DNA from: Nodularia sp. (in: cyanobacteria)
GTDB lineage: Bacteria; Cyanobacteriota; Cyanobacteriia; Cyanobacteriales; Nostocaceae
Length of the DNA stretch: 37,171 bases
Reading direction: 5' to 3'
Assembly (NCBI GenBank): GCA_007692755.1
Contig: REBL01000198.1
Span: forward strand, 1-37,171
In this document: in pieces, positions 16,359 through 25,076 of the stretch
Position numbering within the stretch: position 1 is the first letter of the stretch
How the letters are laid out: each line of letters opens with the position of its first letter
Notes under the pieces: model-generated
What the model saw: the letters and a program-made list of their open reading frames with translations, nothing else
Told to the model about the DNA's origin: nothing
Databases searched by the model: none
Made by a program: the position numbers and the translations under genes

Positions 16359-18128
16359 TTAGCGCGAGTCGGGCATAGTTGCCACTGGTGGCTTTCTCCG
16401 TGATTTTACCGTAAGTTTGAGTATTGCGCTACGTTGAGATTCTGTTCCTGTTTGCCAGTCAATGCGATCGCCTATGGGAATGCTCATTTGCCATTGTGAT
16501 TCGAGATATTCGGTAATTGTTTGCGATCGCGCTGGGACAATTTCTGCTAACTCGTCTTCTTCCTGATTAACTATGATTTCCAGGTTTAAACTTGGCTGTT
16601 GCTGTAAAATTTGGACAACACGATCTAATAACTGAGTATCATCTGAGCTAAGTTCTAATTGGTCATTCTCAAAGGATATAGCGCCTAAATCACGGGCTAT
16701 TCTTTGCATACTCACTTGGGCAGACTCGTAATTTAGCCGACTTCTGACGCTATCGGCCACTAAACTTTGAGCATCTCCATCAATATCGCGTTCACTCAGA
16801 TACACCAACCGGATACTTAAAGGTGTAACTGGACTATTGACTAACTCGTAATTAATCATTTCTGCTGGCTGCGGAAGTTTCAAATCACGCAAAGCAGATT
16901 GAACTTCTTGCACAAAAGTTGATTGTAATTGAGCGATGGTTAAAGCTGGTTCAGAGGGTTGTTCTTGAGGTGCTGGGCGTAAAAGTTCGTTTGACGCAGT
17001 AGGAATTTCCACCAGCTTCAGTGCTAATAATTCTGGAGGTCTTCCCAGACGGGCGGCTAGCTGTTGAATATATATATCCTGTTCATCTGACGAATATTGC
17101 TGACTCGTAAACACCTGAAGTTGAATTGTCAGCTTGTCATTTTGTTCTGATGTCGAGATATTGCTGATAAAAGAACGTGCTTCACCATCGGGAAAAGTTG
17201 CAAAGTTTCTTTGCCAGACATCAGTTGCTGAACTCCGGTTACGATTATCCTGTTGCTGTATAGAAATTTCGCGTCCGAGTTGACGCAAAGAGCGATTGAG
17301 TGGAAAGATAATCACGCCAATGGTAATAAAAATTAATAATAATCTCCCAGGAAGCGAGCCAATTTTGCCTAATTTGCCATAAGCAGGTAGTTTCTCCAAT
17401 AAACCCTGAACCCAGACACTCTCAGGATGTGTGTGTCGCCATTCCCTCACTTTTTCTCTTACCTGATCATTATCAATATGCAGTGCGAGAAATACCAACA
17501 TAGCAGTGAAGGTAATGGCTACCAAGTTGGTGAAAAAAAGTAATCCCCCACCACTAGCTACCTGTAATCCTTGCACCCTATTGAGGCTGATAGCGACCCC
17601 GATACCATACCCAACAACGCATAATGGCGGCATCAAAGCCACTGCGATCGCCACACCAGGAATGGAAGTAGCCACGCCTTTGGGTTCTTTACAAATTGCC
17701 ACAGACCCCACAGCACCAGAAAACAGGGCGACTACTAAGTCCAGCATATTAGGTTGAGTCCTGGCTAAAATCTCACTGGTAATTTCCTTAAATGGCAGCA
17801 ATGACACCAGTAACACAGCAAAGGAAATAGCCACCAGACAACTCACTAGCAAATTAATCAGTGCGCGCATCGCTAAGATTACGTCACCCGCAGCCAGTGC
17901 GAGACCATTGGCTAGAATCCCACCCATCAATGGAGAAATCAGCATTGCGCCAATGATTACAGCTGGACTATTCAAGACTAGTCCCAGGGTAGCAATACCA
18001 GCCGAGAATAGAACTTGAATCCAATAACTAGCATCATCAAGGCTGAGTGAACTGCATATTTCCAGGTATACTTGCTCTTTACGAGCTTGTCCTACTCCCA
18101 AATTGTTGGCAAACCAGCGTCTAAACAT
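16359..18128 (-). CDS. DUF389 (TIGR00341-type) membrane protein
   Basis: A 589-residue protein with a multi-helix membrane half (about 30-290), including SPAVIIGAMLISPLMGGILA and GVAIAVALMPPLCVVGYGIG, the hallmarks of DUF389, and a long soluble half with an OmpA-like or BON-like pattern near the end (residues about 470-560, DDTQLLDRVVQILQQQPSLN). I chose the ATG at 18128, which has a GAGGA ribosome site seven bases ahead; a TTG at 18146 would add six residues (MYEDFD). It lies 50 bases after the stop of the proline-rich membrane gene, suggesting a two-gene unit. Role unknown, possibly transport. Confidence 0.88.
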   Translation of the reverse strand: MFRRWFANNLGVGQARKEQVYLEICSSLSLDDASYWIQVLFSAGIATLGLVLNSPAVIIGAMLISPLMGGILANGLALAAGDVILAMRALINLLVSCLVAISFAVLLVSLLPFKEITSEILARTQPNMLDLVVALFSGAVGSVAICKEPKGVATSIPGVAIAVALMPPLCVVGYGIGVAISLNRVQGLQVASGGGLLFFTNLVAITFTAMLVFLALHIDNDQVREKVREWRHTHPESVWVQGLLEKLPAYGKLGKIGSLPGRLLLIFITIGVIIFPLNRSLRQLGREISIQQQDNRNRSSATDVWQRNFATFPDGEARSFISNISTSEQNDKLTIQLQVFTSQQYSSDEQDIYIQQLAARLGRPPELLALKLVEIPTASNELLRPAPQEQPSEPALTIAQLQSTFVQEVQSALRDLKLPQPAEMINYELVNSPVTPLSIRLVYLSERDIDGDAQSLVADSVRSRLNYESAQVSMQRIARDLGAISFENDQLELSSDDTQLLDRVVQILQQQPSLNLEIIVNQEEDELAEIVPARSQTITEYLESQWQMSIPIGDRIDWQTGTESQRSAILKLTVKSRRKPPVATMPDSR

Positions 18129-18177
18129 ATCAAAGTCCTCATACAACTCAACTCATGGAATTATAATTTGCAGAAAG

Positions 18178-19119
18178 TTATGGTGTGCTTTTCTGCGGTT
18201 GAAAAATAATCATCTGATTACCAACCACTGGATTACGTGCTATCAGCCTATCTTGGGAGTCAATAATTTCTAGATGAGTAAAATCAAGTTCTTGAGAGCG
18301 TTGTAATATTTCCGCTGCTAGTTGGTTTTGTTCAGATTCTGGAAGAGTGTACCAATCGTCATTAATTTTGACAGTTAAATTACTGGTGCGGAAGTTGGCT
18401 TGTATTGACTGTATCAGACCAGAGGCAAAGCGATCGCCAAAGGCGGGGCTTCGCCCATCGCTAATCTCAGCCACTTGATTTTCAATAGCTGCAATCAAGG
18501 ATTCTTCTGGTGTCAATTTAATAATCGGCGTAGGTTCTGGTATCGGTTCCGGCGTAGGTTCCGGCGTAGGTTCTGGTATTGGTTCTGGTATTGGTTCTGG
18601 TATTGGTTCTGGTATCACTTCCGTCGTTGGGATGGGTTCTGGTATCGGTTCCGGTGCTGTTAACTCTGGTGGAATAGTAATTGTTGGTGTAGGTGCGGGG
18701 ACTTCTTCCACTGGGGGAACTATAGCTACTTCAGTCGGCTTTTTAGTAAAAACAGTTGTAGTTGACCAAATTCCCGCCACAGTAATTCCCGCTAAAATGC
18801 CAGTCAAAACTGTATCTGACAAATTGTTAGACACGTTTGATGGTAAAAACAAGCGGACTTGTCTTAAAAATCTATTCCATTGTGTTTCCAGACCTTGCCA
18901 AAAACTGGGAGTTCCTTCAGTACCTGCTGGGGGTGAAGTTTCCAGTTTGACTACCGTCTTTTCTAAAATTCCCATCGTCCCTCTGAGAATTTGGATGATT
19001 TTAACTTTCCAAATCGGTAGTTGGCGGGACTGATTTACTTGCTCATCAGTCAATTCTGGCTGATTAGCTTCGGGTTCGCGGGACGAATCAGGTTGTGAAT
19101 TTTGATTGTCTTGTGACAT
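18178..19119 (-). CDS. Single-pass membrane protein with proline-rich EPIPEP repeats
   Basis: A 313-residue protein. An acidic N-terminus (about 1-85) is followed by a membrane helix near 105-125 (TVLTGILAGITVAGIW), then a Pro/Glu linker (about 138-200) of repeating EPIPEPTPEP units, then a compact C-terminal domain of about 110 residues (ESLIAAIENQVAEISDG, IQANFRTSNLTVKINDDWY, RSQELDFTHLEIIDSQDRLI). The linker probably spans a space between membrane and its target, as in TonB-like proteins, but no TonB C-terminus is recognised. It precedes the DUF389 gene in the same direction. Confidence 0.75.
   Translation of the reverse strand: MSQDNQNSQPDSSREPEANQPELTDEQVNQSRQLPIWKVKIIQILRGTMGILEKTVVKLETSPPAGTEGTPSFWQGLETQWNRFLRQVRLFLPSNVSNNLSDTVLTGILAGITVAGIWSTTTVFTKKPTEVAIVPPVEEVPAPTPTITIPPELTAPEPIPEPIPTTEVIPEPIPEPIPEPIPEPTPEPTPEPIPEPTPIIKLTPEESLIAAIENQVAEISDGRSPAFGDRFASGLIQSIQANFRTSNLTVKINDDWYTLPESEQNQLAAEILQRSQELDFTHLEIIDSQDRLIARNPVVGNQMIIFQPQKSTP
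18533..18656. repeat. 12-bp tandem repeat encoding the Pro-Glu linker
   Basis: The unit GGTTCTGGTATT and variants (GGTTCCGGCGTA) recur about nine times in phase with the reading frame of the membrane protein, giving EPIPEP/EPTPEP on the coding strand. Such a tract can change length by slippage without breaking the frame. Confidence 0.85.
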
Positions 19120-19247
19120 GGAACTTTTCCCAAAAGCAGCGACTCAAAGACAAATAACTGGCATTATTACTACTGCTGCCTGTTTTGCCTTAATGTATCA
19201 CCAAAAAAGTGCTGCTAAACTGACTAGGTATTGAGTTTGGGAAGTTT

Positions 19248-20162
19248 ATGAACCTGAAACGTCGTCAATTCTTATTTTTAGGTAGTCTTGGCACAATTGG
19301 CACAGGACTTCTAGGCTGGAAGCTAGCTCGTCAAAATAGCCAAATTGCTAATATTGCAGATTCAGCAGTCATCGCCGCCACCCCACCCAAAAACGACTTG
19401 CTATTGCGTTTTACCTCGGTTGCAGACACAGGGACAGGCGCTAGAGGTCAATATGCTGTAGCTGGGGCGATGAATTATTATCACCAGAAAAACCCTTATG
19501 ATTTAGTGGTTTTAGCTGGAGACAACATTTATAATGATGGCGAAATTGAAAAAATCGGTGCAGTTTTTGAGCGTCCCTATAAAGAATTATTGTCTCAAGG
19601 CGTAAAATTTCATGCTTGTTTAGGTAATCACGATATTCGCACCGAGAACGGTGACCCACAAATTAAATATCCCGGATTTAATATGCAGGGGCGTTATTAC
19701 ACATTTCGCCGTGACGCTGTGCAGTTCTTCGCTTTAGATACTAATCGTAATGCTGACTGGGATAATCAAGTCCTTTGGTTAGAACAAGAATTAAGCCGCA
19801 GTGACGCACCTTGGAAAGTCGTATTTGGGCATGATCCATTTTATTCATCAGGTCACTATGGAGTTAGTCAAACACTGATTAAACGTTTCGTGCCTTTGTT
19901 TAAACAGTACAATGTGCAACTTTACATCAATGGTCACGACCACCATTATGAGCGGACTCATACTATTGAAGGCACAACTTATTTAACGACTGGTAGTGGT
20001 GCAGGTGTTCGTCCTGTAGGCAGTTCTGAGTGGACAGAACATTCTGCTGAAAGGTTAGCTTTTGCTGCTTATGATGTCTATCCAGATAGAATTGAGGTGA
20101 ATGCTATGGGTACTGATAAACGGATTTTTGATCACGGTGTGATTCAGTTCAAATCTGCTTAA
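19248..20162 (+). CDS. Tat-type exported acid phosphatase (TRAP-like metallophosphoesterase)
   Basis: A 304-residue phosphatase of the tartrate-resistant-acid-phosphatase type. A twin-arginine start (KRRQFLFLG, R5-R6) and the hydrophobic GSLGTIGTGLLG point to Tat export of a folded, metal-loaded enzyme. Purple acid phosphatase motifs are all visible: VADTGTG, GDNIYNDG (D92), GNHD (N127, H128), FGHDP (H195) and NGHDHHYER (H230, H232). Unlike the Sec-type gene at 9669, the GDxxY tyrosine is present. It would release phosphate from esters in the periplasm or thylakoid lumen. It is divergent from the proline-rich gene. Confidence 0.9.
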   Translation: MNLKRRQFLFLGSLGTIGTGLLGWKLARQNSQIANIADSAVIAATPPKNDLLLRFTSVADTGTGARGQYAVAGAMNYYHQKNPYDLVVLAGDNIYNDGEIEKIGAVFERPYKELLSQGVKFHACLGNHDIRTENGDPQIKYPGFNMQGRYYTFRRDAVQFFALDTNRNADWDNQVLWLEQELSRSDAPWKVVFGHDPFYSSGHYGVSQTLIKRFVPLFKQYNVQLYINGHDHHYERTHTIEGTTYLTTGSGAGVRPVGSSEWTEHSAERLAFAAYDVYPDRIEVNAMGTDKRIFDHGVIQFKSA

Positions 20163-20377
20163 TACCTGACTGAGAGAAAATTATAGTACTTTGCAAGTCA
20201 ATGAAGTAAACATTTTAATATTATCAATATTGTGGGGTGGGCAGCTTTCGACTACGCTCAAGCCAAGTCTTGCCCGCCCTTGTGTACTTTACCCAGATAA
20301 AATGTGCTGTGCTGTATTTTCAATTTATCAGATGAGCAATATCCAGCAAATAAATTGTATTCTCTTGAGTTAAAACT
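20163..20377. other. Intergenic stretch after the phosphatase
   Basis: Contains a GC-rich patch (about 20233-20280) with GGGTGGGCAGC and a complementary TTGCCCGCCC that may form a weak hairpin, related in sequence to the GTAGGGTGGG repeats elsewhere. No gene was seen. Confidence 0.4.
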
Positions 20378-20458
20378 ATGAAAGTCAAGCGCCTAAAAAT
20401 GCAATCCTTCCGTGGAATCGGCGACTTGACATTTATTCAGCAGTCAAACCCTATTTAG
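20378..20458 (+). pseudogene. Truncated N-terminus of an AAA-type ATPase
   Basis: ATG at 20378 opens 26 codons beginning MKVKRLKMQSFRGIGDLTF and stopping at TAG 20456-20458. 'MKVKRLxIQSFRGIxDLTLEF' is the standard start of SMC-like/OLD-like AAA ATPases, whose P-loop should follow about 15 residues later; here the reading frame ends first and the Mrr-like gene begins on the other strand, overlapping by four bases. It is a remnant of a gene cut by the arrival or deletion that joined it to the restriction gene. Confidence 0.6.
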
Positions 20459-21372
20459 TTATCAGTAAAGTAATCTGAATCAACTTTTTTAACTTGATAT
20501 ATAGCAAATGGTGTCACACCAACATTATTTTCAATCATAAATCGAGTCAGAGTTTCACCGTCAATTAAAACGATTTTACTGTCAATTCTGGAAACATAGT
20601 CTTTCGCTTCATTGGTAAATGTTGATGTTGTGATAAATATACCTTTTCTGGCGCGAACTCCTTGTAAAGCTCCAGCAAACTTTTGAATTTCAGGACGACC
20701 TACAGAATTTTCCCAGCGTTTAGCTTGGATATAAATCACATCCAATCCCAGACGGTCTTCATTTATGATCCCATCAATGCCACCGTCACTACTACGACCA
20801 ACTGTTTTACCAGCATCCTTGCGAGTGCCACCATATCCCATTTTTACTAGTAAATCAACTACCAGCTTTTCAAAAAAAGCTGGAGAAAATTTTTTGATTA
20901 TCTGTAATAAATCTGATGTTAACTCTTGCGTAAGTTTTTGAATAGCAAGTTCTAAATCTTCTTCTGGTGTACGAGTTGTACTTACGTCTATTTCATTTCC
21001 ATGAGCTACATATTTTTCTGATTGCTGAGTATGATTTTGAAATTCCAGAAATTCAGGAAACTGCTTGAGAAATTTAGCATTAATATCAACAGGATTAGAT
21101 TTGATTATCTCGTAACCCCTATTGGTTATCTGGAAGTAACCCCGTTTAGTTGATTCCAATAGCCCAGCTTTTTTTAAATAAGTACACGCCCATCCAACAC
21201 GATTATCAAAAGTTGCTTGGCGACCGCTAGGTAATAGTTCTTTTCTCTCTTCTTCAGTTAAACAAAAATGATCTGCCAAAATCTCAATTGTTTCCCGTAA
21301 TGAATGTTCTTTTTGATCTGTAGTAAACTTCAACAACGGTAGCATTACTGCTTGGTAGTCAGGGATGGACAT
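20455..21372 (-). CDS. Mrr-like restriction endonuclease
   Basis: A 305-residue protein with an N-terminal winged-helix Mrr_N-like region (MSIPDYQAVMLPLLKFT, then AGLLESTKRGYFQITNRG) and a C-terminal Mrr catalytic domain (about 160-290). The nuclease signature is visible as GGIDGII (acid) and YIQAKRW (Q-x-K), followed by FAGALQGVRARKGIFITTS. Members cut modified DNA. The ATG at 21372 is preferred; a TTG at 21390 would add MLNRLY. There is no methylase next to it, as expected for a type IV-like enzyme. Confidence 0.9.
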   Translation of the reverse strand: MSIPDYQAVMLPLLKFTTDQKEHSLRETIEILADHFCLTEEERKELLPSGRQATFDNRVGWACTYLKKAGLLESTKRGYFQITNRGYEIIKSNPVDINAKFLKQFPEFLEFQNHTQQSEKYVAHGNEIDVSTTRTPEEDLELAIQKLTQELTSDLLQIIKKFSPAFFEKLVVDLLVKMGYGGTRKDAGKTVGRSSDGGIDGIINEDRLGLDVIYIQAKRWENSVGRPEIQKFAGALQGVRARKGIFITTSTFTNEAKDYVSRIDSKIVLIDGETLTRFMIENNVGVTPFAIYQVKKVDSDYFTDN

Positions 21373-21390
21373 ATACAGTCTGTTCAACAA

Positions 21391-21557
21391 GGATAGAGAC
21401 TATACTGCAAGATATCAATTTATACTCATATTAGCAAATGCTTCGAGAAGCAGTGATACTCAATATCAAACCTCGACTCTCTGCGCCTCTGCGTGAAATC
21501 AATTCATTAGTCCACTCTTTGCAAGGAAAAATATTTCCCACAAACTCACACCGAGAC
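21391..21557. other. Intergenic stretch with a short tandem-like repeat
   Basis: Holds TGCTTC-GA-GAAGCA (near 21439) and a CTCTGCGCCTCTGCGTG motif (21478-21495) of a kind scattered in cyanobacterial intergenic DNA (compare 32454-32494). An open frame across 21438-21677 looks non-coding. Confidence 0.45.
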
Positions 21558-21584
21558 TTGACAAATAGTTCTCAAAATGAGAAC
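21558..21584 (+). promoter_or_regulatory. Candidate higBA promoter and operator
   Basis: TTGACA at 21558-21563 is a perfect -35 hexamer. It is followed by the inverted repeat GTTCTC-AAAAT-GAGAAC (21568-21584), a plausible binding site for the HTH antitoxin that usually represses its own operon. A convincing -10 is not clear (CATAAA at 21584-21589 is one choice). The site is about 105 bases before higB. Confidence 0.45.
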
Positions 21585-21689
21585 ATAAATCAAGTTGTTA
21601 CGTGCAAGCTACTGAATGATCAATATCAGTCATGTACCAATGGACGCAGATTGATTCTCAAACTATTTTCCCGATAAGGAGTAATCAAG

Positions 21690-21977
21690 ATGCGTGTCAT
21701 TAGTCGCAAAAAACTGCTGGAGTTCGGCGTAATTCATGCTGATGCTGAGATTCCGCTTGATGTCTGGTATAGGGTTGCTAAGTCCGCAGATTGGCAAAAT
21801 ATGATCGAGGTCAGAAAAACACGTCCTGATGCTGATTTTGTAGATGGCTATACAGTATTTGATATTAAAGGAAATGATTATCGATTAATTACAGAAATTA
21901 ACTATAAAACTCAGATAATTTTGATCAGAAAAGTTTTAACACATTCAGAATATAGCAAAAACAAATGGAAAACGTGA
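21690..21977 (+). CDS. higB: HigB-family mRNA interferase toxin
   Basis: A 95-residue RelE-superfamily toxin of the HigB type: MRVISRKKLLEFG, then LDVWYRVAKSADWQNMIEVR, YTVFDIKGNDYRLITEINY and the end KVLTHSEYSKNKWKT, which holds the conserved THxEYD/S-K-x-x-W. It degrades mRNA on the ribosome in relatives. AAGGAG lies eight bases before the ATG. The usual immediate antitoxin start is instead 138 bases downstream. Confidence 0.92.
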   Translation: MRVISRKKLLEFGVIHADAEIPLDVWYRVAKSADWQNMIEVRKTRPDADFVDGYTVFDIKGNDYRLITEINYKTQIILIRKVLTHSEYSKNKWKT

Positions 21978-22034
21978 ACCAATAATTTTCGATCTAACCA
22001 TTCCACAGTCTGCTGAAACTGTAAGAATCTAAAT

Positions 22035-22079
22035 GTGTAGGAACAAAGCAGTCAAATTCACTGAATATTGTTCCTACAC
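22035..22079 (+). promoter_or_regulatory. Hairpin between higB and higA
   Basis: GTGTAGGAACAA (22035-22046) and TTGTTCCTACAC (22068-22079) form a perfect 12-bp stem, with an inner CAGT/ACTG extension in a 21-base loop. It has no T-run. It lies 36 bases before the higA ATG and could tune the toxin/antitoxin ratio or be a small inserted repeat. Confidence 0.65.
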
Positions 22080-22115
22080 TAGCTCAAAACCTAAACACCT
22101 AGGAGGCTGTTATAT

Positions 22116-22517
22116 ATGGCTAGCATACTGAACAAGGAAAAATACACTCAGCTACTTACTGAAACTTTACCGCGAGTCATTGATACAGAAGAAGAATATG
22201 AGCGCTTACTCAATGAAGTCAGTCAAATAATGGTTTCTGGGGAAAATATGACCGCAGAAGAAGCCGAAGTTTTACAACTTTTAGCAGTGTTGATTGAGCA
22301 GTATGAAGATGAACACTATAAACTCAAAACTGCAACTCCCATTGATATATTACAGGAATTGATGTTGGTACGAGGGTTAAAACAAAAAGACTTATTAGAG
22401 GTTTTTGGTTCTAAAGGTATTGCTTCAGAAGTAATAAATGGTAAGAGAAGTATTAGTAAGAACCAAGCTAAAGCACTAGGGCAATTTTTTCATGTATCGC
22501 CTGCGCTGTTTTTGTAG
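22116..22517 (+). CDS. higA: HigA-family HTH antitoxin
   Basis: A 133-residue antitoxin of the HigA type with an N-terminal acidic helical part (LTETLPRVIDTEEEYERLL) and a C-terminal helix-turn-helix (residues about 88-130: LMLVRGLKQKDLLEVFGSKG, EVINGKRSISKNQAKALGQF), ending FHVSPALFL. It binds HigB and DNA. AGGAGG at 22101-22106 is a strong ribosome site nine bases before the ATG, so antitoxin can be translated independently of higB. Confidence 0.92.
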   Translation: MASILNKEKYTQLLTETLPRVIDTEEEYERLLNEVSQIMVSGENMTAEEAEVLQLLAVLIEQYEDEHYKLKTATPIDILQELMLVRGLKQKDLLEVFGSKGIASEVINGKRSISKNQAKALGQFFHVSPALFL

Positions 22518-22605
22518 GTTACAAATTGGGAACACCTTAAATCACATCTCTTCCACTCTGCGCTTGGTGCGTGATACCAAAACCTGATTCAGCAACGCCA
22601 ATATA

Positions 22606-24930
22606 TTACTCCACTTTTTGCAATTGCGCTAACCTGGGGTCAATAATTTTCTGCCCCAAACTGGCAAATTTAATCGCCACAGATACCTTGTTACTTTCAC
22701 CGAAAACGTGTGTAATTTCACCGATACCAAAGGATTTATGTAAGACGCGATCGCCTACTTGCCAATTGTGGGGTGTATAGGGCTTACCGCCAGCTTTAGC
22801 AGCAGTTTTGGTCTGTGTATGACGGCCTTTATTACGTGTATTTAATAGTTCTTCGGGTAATTCGTCCAGAAATTGCGATCGCATCGCCGGTTCACGAGAA
22901 CCATATAAGCGGCGTTCACGGGCGTGTGATATATATAACCGTTCTTGGGCGCGAGTAATTCCCACATAACACAGGCGGCGTTCTTCTTCTAAGGATTCTG
23001 GGTTGTTTATCGAGCGGTAATTGGGAAATAAGCCCTGTTCTAAACCCACTAAAAACACTACGGGAAATTCCAGTCCTTTAGAAGAGTGCAAAGTCATTAA
23101 AGATACTGCTTTTTGCCCATCCTTTAAATTATCCAAATCAGAACTGAGGGCGCTACTTTGCAGAAAAGCTGTGAGGGAAACATCTTCACTTTCTTCTTGA
23201 AATTGGAGTACAGCGTTGTAAAGTTCCTGGACGTTTTGAATTCTATCTTCGGATTCATCTGTGCCTTGATTATGCAAGTCTTTAATATAACCAGACTCGT
23301 CTAGCAGTTCTTGTAAAAGTTCCGAAACTGGAACCGTTGCGGCTTGTTCTTTGCAGTGGTTGATCATTTTGGCAAAGTTATTCACAGCTTTAGCGGAACG
23401 TCCAGCTAATGTATTAACTGATGTTTCATCACTGAGTATTTCCCACAGGGTTATCCCTAATTCATGGGAAGCGTTAACTAAGCTTTCAGTGGTGGCTTTA
23501 CCAATACCACGCCGGGGAGTATTGATCACTCGGAGTAAACTGACTGTATCCGCAGGGTTAGCGATCGCTCTTAAATAAGCTATAACATCTTTAATTTCTT
23601 TGCGATCATAAAACTTCATTCCTCCCACGATTGTATAAGGTATTTGATACCTCATTAACAATTCTTCAAAGGGTCGTGATTGGGCATTAGTCCGATAAAG
23701 TATGGCAAAGCTACCCCAATCTAACTCAGGATTTTGCTGTTCTAAAGTGCGAATTTGCCCAATGACAAACTCGGCTTCTTCCATTTCATTATCTGCTTTA
23801 TGACAATAAATTTGCTCACCCGTTCCCCGCGTGGGTTTGAGGATTTTATCAATCCGTTGAGTGTTATTTTCAATTAATTCATTAGCAGCTTGCAGAATAT
23901 TCTCACAAGAGCGATAATTTTCCTCTAGCTTCACCATCGAGCGAGTATCATCATCATCTAAACCATCGCCAAAGTCTTGCTGAAATTCCAACAAGATGGT
24001 GAAATCAGCCATTCTGAAGCTGTAAATCGACTGATCCGCATCACCCACCACAAAAACAGAGCGATTTTGCCATGACCATGCACTCTTGCTGTCTTCGCCA
24101 TTAGTCACCAACAGCCGAATCAAATCATACTGAGTGCGGTTGGTATCTTGATATTCATCTACCAATATATGTCCAAACTTGCGATGCCAATAACTCAATA
24201 CTTGCTCATTTTGCTGAAATAATCTTGTAGGTACTAGAATTAAATCATCAAAATCGAGAGCGTTATTTTCTGCTAACTTATCTTGATAGCAATTATAAAC
24301 TTGGGCGATTACCCTTCCCCGATAATTAGGCTGTTCACGCTCAAATTCCTGGGGTGAAAAGCCTTGGTTTTTGGCATTACTGATGGCGTAGCGCACAGAA
24401 CGAGCATCAAACTTTTTATCGTCTAAATTTAGCTGTTTATTAACAATTTCCTTGATCAGGCTCATCACATCGGATTCGTCAAAAATCGAGAAATTGCGAT
24501 TCCAACGTCTGCCTTTTTCGTCTTGGTACTTGTCTACATCAAAACGGAGAATCCGGGAAAATAAACTGTGAAAAGTGCCACACCACAAGTCTTTAATCGT
24601 ATTTTTATAGACTTGCGATCGCAACTGCATTTGCTGGTATTCTGTCAACACATCAAACTTTTGGCCATGTTGTTTCATCGCCAAATCTTCAGCAAATAGC
24701 TTTTGAATCCGTTCCTTCATCTCCCGTGCGGCTTTATTCGTGAAGGTAACCGCTAGGATATTCTCTCGATCTACACGGTGTTTGAGAATCAGATTAGCAA
24801 TACGATAAGTTAACGCTCGTGTTTTACCCGAACCTGCGCCAGCCACAACTAACAACGGGCCGCAGTAATGTTCCACAGCTTGACGTTGGCTGGGGTTAAG
24901 ATGGCTGAGAAAATCAATAGTTGTTGTCAT
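22606..24930 (-). CDS. pcrA: UvrD/PcrA-type superfamily 1 DNA helicase
   Basis: A 3'-5' DNA helicase for repair and replication-fork restart. The 774 residues contain all core SF1A motifs: VVAGAGSGKTRALTYRI (Walker A), AVTFTNKAAREMKERI (Ia), LVDEYQDTNRTQ (II), VVGDADQSIYSFR (III), FPVVFLVGLEQGLFP (V) and LCYVGITRAQERLYI (VI). The C-terminal end carries a Tudor-like patch (NWQVGDRVLHKSFGIGEITH), which binds RNA polymerase in PcrA/UvrD. It is complete and of normal length. The gene runs leftward and its stop is 89 bases from higA's stop (convergent). Confidence 0.95.
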   Translation of the reverse strand: MTTTIDFLSHLNPSQRQAVEHYCGPLLVVAGAGSGKTRALTYRIANLILKHRVDRENILAVTFTNKAAREMKERIQKLFAEDLAMKQHGQKFDVLTEYQQMQLRSQVYKNTIKDLWCGTFHSLFSRILRFDVDKYQDEKGRRWNRNFSIFDESDVMSLIKEIVNKQLNLDDKKFDARSVRYAISNAKNQGFSPQEFEREQPNYRGRVIAQVYNCYQDKLAENNALDFDDLILVPTRLFQQNEQVLSYWHRKFGHILVDEYQDTNRTQYDLIRLLVTNGEDSKSAWSWQNRSVFVVGDADQSIYSFRMADFTILLEFQQDFGDGLDDDDTRSMVKLEENYRSCENILQAANELIENNTQRIDKILKPTRGTGEQIYCHKADNEMEEAEFVIGQIRTLEQQNPELDWGSFAILYRTNAQSRPFEELLMRYQIPYTIVGGMKFYDRKEIKDVIAYLRAIANPADTVSLLRVINTPRRGIGKATTESLVNASHELGITLWEILSDETSVNTLAGRSAKAVNNFAKMINHCKEQAATVPVSELLQELLDESGYIKDLHNQGTDESEDRIQNVQELYNAVLQFQEESEDVSLTAFLQSSALSSDLDNLKDGQKAVSLMTLHSSKGLEFPVVFLVGLEQGLFPNYRSINNPESLEEERRLCYVGITRAQERLYISHARERRLYGSREPAMRSQFLDELPEELLNTRNKGRHTQTKTAAKAGGKPYTPHNWQVGDRVLHKSFGIGEITHVFGESNKVSVAIKFASLGQKIIDPRLAQLQKVE

Positions 24931-25076
24931 AGCGGCGTAGGTAGATCATCGACCACTTGCATATTAGCAGAGTATAACTATGGTTGACCTTTTGTCGGGT
25001 GTATTGTCCCGTAGTACAACTTGTGTATACATCGTAGTTTAGAAACGCGATACATCGAATCTCAACCCATGCGCCA

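Noticed and set aside
18475-18663. Open frame rich in Arg/Trp/Phe on the plus strand
   Set aside because: It is the antisense reading of the proline-glutamate repeat tract.
21438-21677. 79-codon open frame before higB
   Set aside because: It contains a scattered CTCTGCG repeat and the operator-like region; the protein looks random.
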